DNA of 64,000 nt, taken from contig JBBAQX010000003.1 of the NCBI GenBank assembly GCA_040400085.1, forward strand, positions 85,341 to 149,340, read 5' to 3'. The DNA comes from HNR sp040400085. GTDB lineage: Bacteria; Actinomycetota; Actinomycetes; Actinomycetales; Microbacteriaceae. Shown here one piece after another: positions 33,980-42,602 of this stretch. The notes beneath the pieces are model-generated. The model was not told the DNA's origin, searched no databases, and worked only from the letters and a program-made list of their open reading frames with translations. How positions within the stretch are numbered: position 1 is the stretch's first letter; every line of letters starts with the position of its first letter. The position numbers and the translations under genes were made by a program.

Positions 33980-34693
33980 ATGACCCGAGCATCCGAAAAG
34001 CGATCGCACGCACATAAGCTTCGTGAGCGGCTCGATAAATCGATGCTGTACCTCTGCACGGATGCTCGTCTTGCCCAGGGCGACCTGGTTGAATTTGTTA
34101 CCTCTGCCGTTGCGGGTGGCGTCGATATTGTCCAGCTGCGTGACAAGAACCTGGAGGCTGCCGCCGAGAGGGAAGCACTAGATGTTGTGCGGGACATTTG
34201 CCATGCGCACGGGGCCCTGCTCTCGGTAAACGACCGTGCCGATCTGGCGCTTCTGGTCGGAGCCGATATTTTTCATACGGGGCAGGGCGATCTTTCTGTG
34301 GATGACAGCCGCAAACTTCTGGGCCCGGACGTTATCCTGGGCCGATCCACGAATAGCTTTGAACTGGCAGTCCTGGCGGAATCGGACCCAGATGTTGATT
34401 ACTTCTGTGTCGGGCCGGTATGGGAAACTCCCACTAAGCCCGGGCGAGCAGCCGTTGGTCTGGAACTGGTCTCCCGAGTGGCCGAATACGGACCGCACAA
34501 ACCATGGTTTGCAATCGGGGGTGTCAACGATACGAACGTCGCACACGTCACGGAGGCCGGGGCCGATCGCATCGTGGTGGTTCGGGCGCTCACCCAGGCT
34601 CACGACGTTACCGCTGCTGCGAGGCAGCTTCGAACGGCGGTGGCAGCCGGGCAGGAAGCCAACCGAAACAACGACGGGAGCAGTGGATGGTAA
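33980..34693 (+). CDS. thiE: Thiamine-phosphate synthase ThiE
   Basis: Couples HMP-PP with thiazole phosphate to give thiamine monophosphate. TIM-barrel of 237 residues from the ATG at 33980; an upstream ATG at 33878 in the same frame would add 34 residues that look non-conserved. DIVQLRDKN, ADIFHTGQGDL, LGRSTNS, VGPVWETPTKPGRA and AIGGVN are family signatures. It diverges from thiD and has no riboswitch of its own. Its end overlaps the following hydrolase by seven bases. Confidence 0.92.
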   Translation: MTRASEKRSHAHKLRERLDKSMLYLCTDARLAQGDLVEFVTSAVAGGVDIVQLRDKNLEAAAEREALDVVRDICHAHGALLSVNDRADLALLVGADIFHTGQGDLSVDDSRKLLGPDVILGRSTNSFELAVLAESDPDVDYFCVGPVWETPTKPGRAAVGLELVSRVAEYGPHKPWFAIGGVNDTNVAHVTEAGADRIVVVRALTQAHDVTAAARQLRTAVAAGQEANRNNDGSSGW

Positions 34694-35670
34694 CGTCGCT
34701 CTGGTCCCAAGACGTTCTGGGTAAGGGGTACGAATGCAGAACACTCCCGCTCGGCCAAGACGACGAGGGTGACGTCCTAGCTACGCTGATAAGATCAGCA
34801 CCCCCTCGTCGGGGGCAAACGATCTTTGGTACCGCGAAGAACACGGACGTTGTCTATGTGCACGGATGGTCTGATTACTTTTTCCAGAAAGAGCTGGCCG
34901 ACTTTTGGCGCGAACGCGGAGCCCGTTTTTACGCGATCGATCTGAGAAAATACGGCAGGAGCTTACGGGCCGGGCAAACGCCTGGATATATTGAGGATCT
35001 TGCGGCATATGACGAAGATATCGAGGCTGCGCTCGCGGTCATAGGACACGGTACCGGGCAGCAGTCTGCGCGGCGGCTCGTTCTTATGGGGCATTCGACC
35101 GGGGGACTTGTCTTGTCATTGTGGGTATCCCGCAATCCGGGGCGGGCCTCCGCCCTCATCTTGAACAGCCCGTGGCTTGAATTGCAGACGGGAGAGATCG
35201 GTCGTACCGCGTTTGCCCCTGTGAATAACGCGCTCGTGAAGATCGGACGCAAGACTCCGTATCCGCAGATCGATCGTGGGTTTTATTGCCGCTCCCTCAA
35301 CGCCAGCTTCGACGGGGAATGGGAGTACAACCTCGAGTGGCGACCCGAACACGCTTTCTTGGTGTACCCGTCCTGGCTGCAGGCGATCATCCGTGGGCAG
35401 CAGGCTGTGTCGCGCGGGCTCCATATTGCTATTCCAGTTCTTGTGATGCTGTCAGCACGGAGTGTTCTCCGCACGACCTGGGACGAATCGATGAAACATG
35501 CCGATATCGTTCTCGATGTTGAGGGTATTGCCGCTCGTAGCAAAGACCTGGGGGAATGCATAACACTTGTTCGGCTTGAGGGTGCCGTGCACGATGTCAT
35601 CCTGTCGGAGAAGCCGGTGAGGGAAAAAGCTTACGGGCAGCTTGATCGTTGGCTTCGAGCCTACCTGTGA
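34687..35670 (+). CDS. Alpha/beta hydrolase, lysophospholipase-like
   Basis: Serine hydrolase of 327 residues, cytoplasmic by lack of a signal. The nucleophile serine is in LMGHSTGGL near residue 139; VYVHGWSDYFF (oxyanion region) and the C-terminal AVHDVILS (likely catalytic histidine) fit the fold. The frame is open upstream over thiE, but conservation begins at the ATG at 34687, seven bases before the thiE stop. The substrate is unknown; similar proteins are annotated as monoglyceride lipases or lysophospholipases. Coupling to thiE is probably only organisational. Confidence 0.85.
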   Translation: MVTSLWSQDVLGKGYECRTLPLGQDDEGDVLATLIRSAPPRRGQTIFGTAKNTDVVYVHGWSDYFFQKELADFWRERGARFYAIDLRKYGRSLRAGQTPGYIEDLAAYDEDIEAALAVIGHGTGQQSARRLVLMGHSTGGLVLSLWVSRNPGRASALILNSPWLELQTGEIGRTAFAPVNNALVKIGRKTPYPQIDRGFYCRSLNASFDGEWEYNLEWRPEHAFLVYPSWLQAIIRGQQAVSRGLHIAIPVLVMLSARSVLRTTWDESMKHADIVLDVEGIAARSKDLGECITLVRLEGAVHDVILSEKPVREKAYGQLDRWLRAYL

Positions 35671-35737
35671 GTTGAGGTGTCCTTCCTGATAGCGCAGGGG
35701 ACAACGTTCCCGCACGGGCTGGGGTATCGTAAGAGCT

Positions 35738-36565
35738 ATGCGCAAACGTCAGCTCGAGATAGTGTCAGCCTTGGGGGTCGTTCCCTCGATTGATGTCGCC
35801 GGTGAGGTGGAATCCCGCATCTCGTTCCTGGTGGACTACCTGCGATCGGTCCCGGGCGCTACCGGTTTTGTCCTGGGAATTAGCGGGGGTCAAGACTCTA
35901 CCCTTGCGGGCCGCCTCTGCCAGCTTGCGGTCGAACGCATCCGCAGTGTGGGGGGCTCCGCCACCTTCTCCGCGGTCAGGCTTCCCTACGGGGAGCAGCT
36001 CGATGAGGAGGATGCCCAGCTAGCTCTCACCTTCATTAGCCCAGACAGGTCACTCACCTTCAATATCAGGGATGCCGTTGCTGGTTTTGTCGGCGAGTTT
36101 CGTCACTCCTGCGGTGAAGAAATCACCGACTTCAACAAGGGCAATGTGAAGGCCCGCGCGCGGATGATCGCTCAATACGCGATCGCTGGACAGACGGGCG
36201 CCCTTGTTGTTGGAACCGACCACGCGGCCGAGGCATTGACGGGTTTCTACACAAAGTTTGGGGACGGAGGCGCAGATATTCTTCCCCTCAGCGGATTGAC
36301 CAAGGGCCAGGGTCGACAGCTCTTGCAGCATCTGGAGGCACCAGAGCGCCTCTACCTAAAACAGCCGACAGCTGATCTCCTCGATGGCACACCAGGCCAA
36401 ACGGACGAGGAGAATCTCGGGTTGAGCTATGCCGACATCGACGCATACCTGCGAGGGGAGGACGTTGCAGACGAGGTGGCCTCCGCGATCGAGCGTCGCT
36501 ATGATTCATCGGACCACAAACGCCGGATGCCGGCTGCCCCTGCCGACCAGTGGTGGAGACGTTAG
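35738..36565 (+). CDS. nadE: Ammonia-dependent NAD synthetase
   Basis: Amidates deamido-NAD to NAD with ATP, the last step of NAD synthesis. It has 275 residues; the PP-loop LGISGGQDSTLAG is at about 43-55 and VGTDHAAEALTGFYTKFGDGGADILPL is the NaAD-binding region. There is no N-terminal glutaminase domain, so it uses free ammonia. Its stop codon overlaps that of the convergent small gene by three bases. Confidence 0.97.
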   Translation: MRKRQLEIVSALGVVPSIDVAGEVESRISFLVDYLRSVPGATGFVLGISGGQDSTLAGRLCQLAVERIRSVGGSATFSAVRLPYGEQLDEEDAQLALTFISPDRSLTFNIRDAVAGFVGEFRHSCGEEITDFNKGNVKARARMIAQYAIAGQTGALVVGTDHAAEALTGFYTKFGDGGADILPLSGLTKGQGRQLLQHLEAPERLYLKQPTADLLDGTPGQTDEENLGLSYADIDAYLRGEDVADEVASAIERRYDSSDHKRRMPAAPADQWWRR

Positions 36566-36789
36566 AAGACTCGAGAAATGCTCTCCAGCGCATCCTCAAA
36601 TCGAGAAAAGTCCCCGATATCGCGGTTATGAGCGGTGCCAGGCTGGTGGAGGCAAGCCCGAAAATAATCCCCGGAATCGTCATGCGCCGGATAAACGTAA
36701 CCGCAGATTTCGCCTGTCGGTAACAAGATACGGCTGGCCCCCGTGCGGAGTTTTTTGACCGCTAGCGTGGTGGGATGGTTCTGTGTCAT
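36562..36789 (-). CDS. Small conserved-type hypothetical protein
   Basis: 75 residues with no named domain that I recognise. The layout (GASRILLPTGEICGYVYPA, then IGDFSRFEDALESI) resembles small single-domain actinobacterial proteins of beta-beta-alpha type that end in a short helix. GAGGAAG on the coding strand supports the ATG at 36789. It ends tail-to-tail with nadE, with shared stop bases. Real gene probable, function unknown. Confidence 0.65.
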   Translation of the reverse strand: MTQNHPTTLAVKKLRTGASRILLPTGEICGYVYPAHDDSGDYFRACLHQPGTAHNRDIGDFSRFEDALESISRVF

Positions 36790-36857
36790 GGTGGCTTCCT
36801 CTCTCTGAGCCTGAGTAATCTTCGGTTGTTCTCAGATTAGAAGGCACCACCGACAAC

Positions 36858-37817
36858 CTACTTTCGAAGCTTGCCGAGCGATAGTTCCTGTGTCGCCAGA
36901 CTGAGGTCAACAACGTGGTTCTTTCGCGCGGTCTGGGCGATGGCAATTCCGGTCATGACGATGGCCACCCCGATGAGTTGCACGACGTCGAGGGCTTCTC
37001 CCAACCAGAGCCAGGCAACCAGAAACGCAAAGAGAACTTCGGATGTTCCCACGATTCCAGCTGACGTCGCTGGCAGGTATTTCAGCGCGAGAAAAGACAA
37101 ATAGAACGGCGCAAACGATCCCATCGTGATCGTCCACAGCAACGGAACCCACAGGGGAGGCTCGAGGGCCGAGAGCGCGCCGGTGAGAGATGCGGTATCC
37201 CCCAGATGGGCAGCATCAATTGTCCACCATTCGCTAAAGATAGCCCAGAAAAGCGCGGCAAAAAGCATCGACCAGAATGAGACCGTGAGCGCGGAGGTCG
37301 CGCCGACCAGGCGCTCGCCGATAATGAAGTAGACGGCGTAGCTCACTGCCGCGGCGGAGGCGAAAATCAGCCCGATACCCGACAGCGTGCTCGCCCAGAT
37401 CTCTGCGACGATTGTGAGGCCGATAAGTACGAGGGCAAGTGCGAACCACAGGCGGCCCCGAACCTGTTCCCGGAACACGAAAAAGGCTACGAGCGCCACA
37501 ATCAGCACGCTGGTGTATTCGACCAGAAGGCTGATACCAACCGGGAGCAATCCGATGGCTACGGCGTAGAAAAATTGGACGCCCGAAACGCCGACGAGAC
37601 CGAGGAGAGCCAAGCCCAGGATTTGCTTTTTAGTCACCACGAAACCGGCGCGATTTGTCGCCACAATGATAACCCCTGCAATAACGCAGGTCGTGAGTAC
37701 CCGGAGGAATGTCAGTTGTGCCGCGTTGATTCCCGAGGCTAAGACAACCTTGGCAACGCTTCCGTTGAGCCCGAAAAGAAAGGCGGATAGGAGTGCGTAT
37801 AGATAACCGCGTCTCAC
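36858..37817 (-). CDS. EamA/DMT superfamily transporter
   Basis: Integral membrane protein of 319 residues with ten hydrophobic segments in two EamA halves (about 5-140 and 150-295). It begins LYALLSAFLFGLNGSVAK, and the second half contains YLPATSAGIVGTSEVLFAFLVAW, typical of RhaT/YdcZ-like exporters of amino acids or metabolites. The start is GTG. It stands alone, divergent from msrA. The substrate cannot be predicted. Confidence 0.9.
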   Translation of the reverse strand: MRRGYLYALLSAFLFGLNGSVAKVVLASGINAAQLTFLRVLTTCVIAGVIIVATNRAGFVVTKKQILGLALLGLVGVSGVQFFYAVAIGLLPVGISLLVEYTSVLIVALVAFFVFREQVRGRLWFALALVLIGLTIVAEIWASTLSGIGLIFASAAAVSYAVYFIIGERLVGATSALTVSFWSMLFAALFWAIFSEWWTIDAAHLGDTASLTGALSALEPPLWVPLLWTITMGSFAPFYLSFLALKYLPATSAGIVGTSEVLFAFLVAWLWLGEALDVVQLIGVAIVMTGIAIAQTARKNHVVDLSLATQELSLGKLRK

Positions 37818-37905
37818 CGAATTGCCCTAGGGAGTTGCTGAGCTGCGCGGAAATAACAAAGAATCACCTGCCCATCATACGGGGAGAACGAGTACGATTG
37901 GTTTC

Positions 37906-38427
37906 ATGAATTCTCTTGTTGTAGCTGGTGGATGTTTTTGGTGTCTCGACGCGGTTTATCGCACCCTTCGCGGAGTAAGCGAGGTCGTTTCCGGCTATAC
38001 CGGCGGCGAAGTCGCGAATCCCTCGTATGAGCAGGTGACCACGGGTAAAACGGGGCACGCAGAGGCCGTGAAGGTTGTTTTTGATCCCGAGGTAATCCCC
38101 GCAGAAGTTATTCTCAACGTCTTCTTTACGCTGCACGACCCAACCCAGCTGAACCGCCAGGGTGCCGATATTGGCACCCAATATCGATCAGCTATGTTTT
38201 ATGACTCCGAAGGGCAGCGGGAATTTATGGAGGCTGCTCGGGACCGGGCAGCCGAGTGGTGGCCGGGGGATATCGTGACTCAGATCGTTCCCCTCGGTGA
38301 GTTCTATGATGCGGAAGACTATCATCAGAACTTTTTTGAGAAGAATCCGGGCCAGGGATATTGTCTCGCCGTCGCTGTTCCCAAGGTCAATAAGATTCGG
38401 GCCTCGTTCTCGGAGTACATTCGATAG
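37906..38427 (+). CDS. msrA: Peptide methionine (S)-S-oxide reductase
   Basis: Repairs oxidised methionine. It has 173 residues, compact. The catalytic GGCFWC is at residues 8-13, GYTGG, GHAEAV and the C-terminal DYHQNF follow; a resolving cysteine is probable in QGYCLAV. No fused MsrB domain. It is transcribed away from the DMT exporter; 88 bases of shared upstream region. Confidence 0.97.
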   Translation: MNSLVVAGGCFWCLDAVYRTLRGVSEVVSGYTGGEVANPSYEQVTTGKTGHAEAVKVVFDPEVIPAEVILNVFFTLHDPTQLNRQGADIGTQYRSAMFYDSEGQREFMEAARDRAAEWWPGDIVTQIVPLGEFYDAEDYHQNFFEKNPGQGYCLAVAVPKVNKIRASFSEYIR

Positions 38428-38502
38428 AACGGATGTGGCGCTCTTTCCTGCTGGATTCCCCCTCACAGCACACCTAACGCGATTGTTTTCCACACATCCG
38501 TT
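38428..38502. repeat. Ten-base inverted repeat with a 55-base loop after msrA
   Basis: AACGGATGTG (38428-38437, directly after the msrA stop) is perfectly complementary to CACATCCGTT (38493-38502). The second arm runs into TTTCTGATCCGTTTTT, with ATCCGTTT repeated. It may be a terminator with a long loop, or an operator for the SSB-like gene 140 bases downstream. The remaining bases to 38640 show nothing else. Confidence 0.4.
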
Positions 38503-38640
38503 TCTGATCCGTTTTTCCCTGCACCGTGTGAGCAGACTAGCTGTATGGTGTCGCAGCAAAGGCACGCTGGCTTGCGGCACCTCATCAGCGTAAACGTCGC
38601 TGGTCTCACAGTCCGCGTGCCAGAGGAAAAGGGATTTATC

Positions 38641-39153
38641 ATGGTCGATACGCTCACAATAGCCGGAACCGTTGCAACTGAACCGCGTCACATAGTCACG
38701 TCTCAGGGCCTATCCATTACGTCGTTTCGCCTAGCCTCGGCTCAACGAAAATACGATCGAAATACCAATACCTGGAGCGACGGCGAAACGAATTGGTACA
38801 CGGTTACAGCCTTTCGGCAGCTGGCAGAAAACGTTGTTGCGTCCGTCAAAAAAGGCGAACGAGTAATGGTGTTTGGAAAGCTGCGCATCCGGGGGTGGCA
38901 AAAGGATGAGCGCTCTGGCCTGAGCGTAGAAATTGACGCGGATGCCGTTGGTCACGACCTCATCTGGGGAACAAGTGTCTACACAAGAAATACGGTATCC
39001 GCGGCAACAGGTGGCCTCTCTGCACATTCCGGGGTCGGTTCTACCGTCGAGAACGGTGTTCGCGAAGGCGCAGAATCACCGGATATGGGGACGGCGGAGC
39101 CGAACGTTGCTGTTTTCTCACCCGAGGAAGACCTCACGCCGACACCGTTTTAG
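38641..39153 (+). CDS. Single-stranded DNA-binding protein paralogue
   Basis: 170 residues. An OB-fold (about 1-105) with LTIAGTVATEPRHI, ITSFRLASAQRKYD, NWYTVTAFRQLAENV and KGERVMVFGKLRIRGW matches SSB. The C-terminal tail is acidic and ends EEDLTPTPF rather than the classic DDDIPF, so binding to SSB-partner proteins may be altered. A standard ssb normally sits with ribosomal protein genes; this copy stands alone and is likely an accessory SSB, perhaps for recombination or competence. The ATG at 38641 follows AGGAAAAGGG. Confidence 0.88.
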   Translation: MVDTLTIAGTVATEPRHIVTSQGLSITSFRLASAQRKYDRNTNTWSDGETNWYTVTAFRQLAENVVASVKKGERVMVFGKLRIRGWQKDERSGLSVEIDADAVGHDLIWGTSVYTRNTVSAATGGLSAHSGVGSTVENGVREGAESPDMGTAEPNVAVFSPEEDLTPTPF

Positions 39154-39240
39154 TATGGCGAACTTTTGATCGACAGTTGTTTCGTAAACTTTGTCGGATA
39201 CGTCCAGCATTGTCGAGGGAATCACGGTTACACTCGGAGG

Positions 39241-39726
39241 GTGAAGAAACGTAACTTACTCTCCGGTGTTGCCTTGACCGGTGTTGCTCTGCTCTTGAGC
39301 GGTTGTGCTGCACTGAACGCGGTTACCGGCCAGGCTCCCGATGTGAAATCGACAAATGCTGTGAGCGTTGCCCCTGACGCACCCGATCCTGTCTTGGTTC
39401 CGGGTGGAAGCGCCCAGGATAACCTCGCGTTCTTTAACTTCACCAATTTGAAGACAGCGCAGAGTGACGCCACGATCAATGGGGAAAACACGGTCAACGC
39501 ATTGGTTCAGGCGGGCTTTGATAAGGGTGCCATGCAGGTCTCTTTTGACCAGAGCACTCAGGGGCTTACCGCTGACAGCATTTATGTTTCGGTCCGCATC
39601 GGAAACGATTGTCTCGTGGGCCAGCTCGTCACTGAAGGGCGGTCTGTCGTCGGTGCGGTCGAACCCGTTGTTGGGCCCGATAAGAGTGTCTGCCTCATTG
39701 GTGGCACTCGCACAATAGACTGGTAA
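39241..39726 (+). CDS. Putative lipoprotein of unknown function
   Basis: 161 residues with a lipobox signal (KKRNLLSGVALTGVALLLSGC, cysteine at about residue 22), so probably lipid-anchored outside the membrane. The mature part has no domain I recognise; it contains a cysteine pair near the C-terminus (NDCLVGQL and SVCLIGG) that could form a disulfide. The only plausible start is GTG at 39241, with GGAGG immediately adjacent, too close for normal use; TACACT at 39229-39234 suggests a leaderless transcript. ettA starts five bases after it. Confidence 0.75.
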   Translation: MKKRNLLSGVALTGVALLLSGCAALNAVTGQAPDVKSTNAVSVAPDAPDPVLVPGGSAQDNLAFFNFTNLKTAQSDATINGENTVNALVQAGFDKGAMQVSFDQSTQGLTADSIYVSVRIGNDCLVGQLVTEGRSVVGAVEPVVGPDKSVCLIGGTRTIDW

Positions 39727-39731
39727 GCAAT

Positions 39732-41414
39732 ATGGCTGAATATATTTACCAAATGGTACGTGCCCGCAAGGCGCACGGCGACAAAGTAATTCTTGACGAC
39801 GTTTCGATGTCGTTCATCCCCGGCGCTAAGATCGGCGTTGTCGGGCCGAACGGTGCTGGAAAGTCTACGATTCTCAAGATCATGGCTGGTCTTGATACCC
39901 CGAGCAACGGTGAGGCTCACCTGACTCCCGGGTACACCGTCGGAATCCTTCTGCAGGAGCCCGAGCTTGACGAGGAAGCGACGGTCCTGTCAAACGTCGA
40001 AGCCGGGGTCGAATCGACCAAGGCTAAGCTCGACAGGTTCAACGAGATTTCCGCCGAGATGGCAAACCCCGACGCAGACTACGATGTGCTCCTTCCCGAA
40101 ATGGGAACCTTGCAGGAAGAGATAGACGCATTAGATGCGTGGGACCTCGATTCACAGCTTGAGCAGGCCATGGATGCCCTCCGGTGCCCGCCAGCGGATG
40201 CAATTGTGAAAAACCTCTCCGGTGGTGAGAAACGACGAGTCGCTCTGTGTAAACTTCTGCTTCAGAAGCCAGATCTTCTTCTGCTCGACGAACCCACGAA
40301 CCACCTTGATGCCGAGAGCGTTCTCTGGCTGGAACAGCACCTCGCAAAGTACCCCGGCGCTGTTTTGGCTGTCACACACGATAGGTACTTCCTCGATCAC
40401 GTTGCCGAGTGGATCGCAGAGGTTGATCGTGGACGCCTTTACCCCTACGAGGGTAACTACTCGACCTACCTTGAGAAGAAGCAGGAACGCCTCCAGGTAC
40501 AGGGCAAGAAGGATGCCAAGCTTTCAAAGCGGCTGACTGAGGAACTCGAATGGGTTCGGTCAAACGCCAAGGGTCGCCAGGCGAAATCCAAGGCACGTCT
40601 CGCTCGCTACGAAGAGATGGTTGCTGAGTCCGAGCGCACCAAAAAACTCGACTTCGAAGAAATTCAGATTCCCGCGGGTCCCCGTCTGGGTCAGGTCGTT
40701 CTGGAAGCCAAGAATCTCACAAAGGGCTTTGGCGACAGGGTTCTTATCGAGAATCTCTCCTTCACTCTTCCCCGCAACGGAATCGTGGGCATCATCGGTC
40801 CCAACGGCGTGGGTAAGACCACGCTGTTCAAGACCATTGTCGGGCTTGAAGAGCTCGACAGCGGAGACCTGAAGATCGGAGAGACGGTAAAGCTCTCCTA
40901 CGTCGACCAGACTCGTGGTGGTATCGACCCCAAGAAAACGCTCTGGGAGGTCGTGTCGGACGGACTCGACTATATTCAGGTTGGTAATACTGAGATCCCC
41001 TCGCGCGCCTATGTGTCGACCTTCGGATTTAAAGGTCCCGACCAGCAGAAGCCGGCCGGTGTTCTGTCCGGCGGTGAGCGAAATCGTTTGAACTTGGCCT
41101 TGACGCTGAAACAGGGCGGAAACCTTCTGCTTCTTGATGAGCCCACAAACGACCTGGACGTCGAGACCCTTGGTAGCCTTGAGAACGCGCTTCTCGAGTT
41201 CCCCGGCTGTGCTGTGGTCATCACCCACGACCGGTGGTTCCTCGACCGGATCGCCACGCACATCCTCGCATTCGAGGGTTCGGAAGAGAACCCCTCCTAC
41301 TGGCACTGGTTCGAGGGTAACTTCGAAGCATACGAGGAAAACAAGATCGCTCGCCTTGGGCCTGATGCTGCGAAACCGTCCCGTGCCAGCTACCGCAAGC
41401 TCACGCGCGACTAG
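39732..41414 (+). CDS. ettA: Energy-dependent translational throttle protein EttA (ABC-F)
   Basis: Cytoplasmic ABC-F ATPase that binds the ribosomal E site and couples translation to the energy state. It has 560 residues with two ATPase domains: GPNGAGKST near 38 with LSGGEKRRVAL near 160, and GPNGVGKTT near 357 with LSGGERNRLNLAL near 443; both have LLLDEPTNHLD/NDLD. The inter-domain arm and the EttA-specific LDDVSMSFIPGAKIG are present. No membrane segments, so it is not a transporter. Confidence 0.96.
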   Translation: MAEYIYQMVRARKAHGDKVILDDVSMSFIPGAKIGVVGPNGAGKSTILKIMAGLDTPSNGEAHLTPGYTVGILLQEPELDEEATVLSNVEAGVESTKAKLDRFNEISAEMANPDADYDVLLPEMGTLQEEIDALDAWDLDSQLEQAMDALRCPPADAIVKNLSGGEKRRVALCKLLLQKPDLLLLDEPTNHLDAESVLWLEQHLAKYPGAVLAVTHDRYFLDHVAEWIAEVDRGRLYPYEGNYSTYLEKKQERLQVQGKKDAKLSKRLTEELEWVRSNAKGRQAKSKARLARYEEMVAESERTKKLDFEEIQIPAGPRLGQVVLEAKNLTKGFGDRVLIENLSFTLPRNGIVGIIGPNGVGKTTLFKTIVGLEELDSGDLKIGETVKLSYVDQTRGGIDPKKTLWEVVSDGLDYIQVGNTEIPSRAYVSTFGFKGPDQQKPAGVLSGGERNRLNLALTLKQGGNLLLLDEPTNDLDVETLGSLENALLEFPGCAVVITHDRWFLDRIATHILAFEGSEENPSYWHWFEGNFEAYEENKIARLGPDAAKPSRASYRKLTRD

Positions 41415-41424
41415 CTGAATCACA

Positions 41425-41892
41425 GTGCGAGCACACATCCCGTTGCACCTGCGTTGGGCTGATCTTGATGCCTACGGGCACGTGAACAATGCCGTGATGC
41501 TGCGTCTCCTCGAAGAGGCGCGCATCCGGCTGATGTGGCGGCCCGCCGGAAATGCTTCCAACAGAAACACCCAAATATTCGATGGAACCTCGGGATCTGA
41601 ATCCCTGATGGTTATCGCTCAACAAAAGATCGAATACAAGCGCGTTATGCCCTATCTTGCTCACCCCATCGATATTCAAATCTGGGTCGGGAAGCTCGGC
41701 GGCTCAAGTATCGATATCTATTATGAGGTGTTCGGAGCGCCAGAAACCCCGGAAGAAAACACGCTCTACGTTCGTGCAATGTCAACCGTGGTTGTCCTTG
41801 ATTCGACCCTTCACACCCCGCGCCGTCTGACCGACTTAGAACGCTCCGTGCTGCAAACGGTGTCTGATCAGCCCATCGTGTGGAATCGCTAG
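41425..41892 (+). CDS. Acyl-CoA thioesterase, 4HBT hotdog family
   Basis: 155-residue hotdog-fold protein. RWADLDAYGHVNNAVMLRLLEEAR near the N-terminus is the 4-hydroxybenzoyl-CoA thioesterase/YbgC-type motif with its catalytic aspartate. It likely hydrolyses short or medium acyl-CoA; the natural substrate is unknown. The GTG start lies ten bases after ettA. Confidence 0.88.
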   Translation: MRAHIPLHLRWADLDAYGHVNNAVMLRLLEEARIRLMWRPAGNASNRNTQIFDGTSGSESLMVIAQQKIEYKRVMPYLAHPIDIQIWVGKLGGSSIDIYYEVFGAPETPEENTLYVRAMSTVVVLDSTLHTPRRLTDLERSVLQTVSDQPIVWNR

Positions 41893-42020
41893 TTTCGGCT
41901 GCTTGATCGCTGCCAAAAGGATTTCCACGGCGAAACCGTATCGTTACGTTGAACTGCGCTTCGAGGAAATTAGTGCGAATATAGTTTTCTATAGGTGAGA
42001 ACATAACTGATTGGTTTGCC

Positions 42021-42602
42021 ATGAAAACTTGGATTGTCGGAATTTTCCGAATCTGGTGGGTCTGGGCCCTCTTCGTTTCCCTGATTATTGGGTTGATTAT
42101 TGGGTTGGTTGTGTTTAAGCCTTGGCTGATATTCATTGATGTAGAGGTTGGTGATTCGCTCCCGGTGGTCGCTTCTCCAACACGACCCACTCCCAGCGAA
42201 GTAAGCCCCCAAGCGCCTGAAACGGGGGAAGAAACAGTTGTTCCCAGCGAACCTGTGCTGCTCTCATCAGGCGAGTTTGTTTCACACGAACATTCAACAA
42301 CCGGAACCGCGCAAATAATTAAGCTACCTAATGGTCATAGGCAGCTTGCTCTGTCTAATTTGAGTACTACCAATGGCCCGGAAGTCCACGTCTGGCTCAG
42401 TGCCGGACCTGTTGTTGAGGGCAGAGACGGATGGTATACAGCGGGAGGACACGACTTCATCGACCTTGGATTGATAAAAGGTAACTTGGGAGATCAGCTA
42501 TACGATATTCCGGACGATATAGATCTCTCACGCTATCCAACGGTTGACCTGTGGTGCGTTCAGTTCGGAGTCTCCTTTGGCGCAGCTGCGCTCACGCCGT
42601 AG
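42021..42602 (+). CDS. Membrane-anchored DM13-domain protein
   Basis: 193 residues: one N-terminal membrane segment (about 15-38) that leaves the bulk outside, a Pro/Thr/Glu-rich spacer (about 50-80) and a DM13 domain (about 82-190) with GEFVSHEHSTTGTA, LSNLSTTNGPEVHVWLS and DLWCVQFGVSFGAA. The single conserved cysteine in the last motif is typical. DM13 domains are proposed to take part in redox or electron transfer; a direct role here is unknown. Its 3' end overlaps the convergent tesB by 11 bases. Confidence 0.85.
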   Translation: MKTWIVGIFRIWWVWALFVSLIIGLIIGLVVFKPWLIFIDVEVGDSLPVVASPTRPTPSEVSPQAPETGEETVVPSEPVLLSSGEFVSHEHSTTGTAQIIKLPNGHRQLALSNLSTTNGPEVHVWLSAGPVVEGRDGWYTAGGHDFIDLGLIKGNLGDQLYDIPDDIDLSRYPTVDLWCVQFGVSFGAAALTP

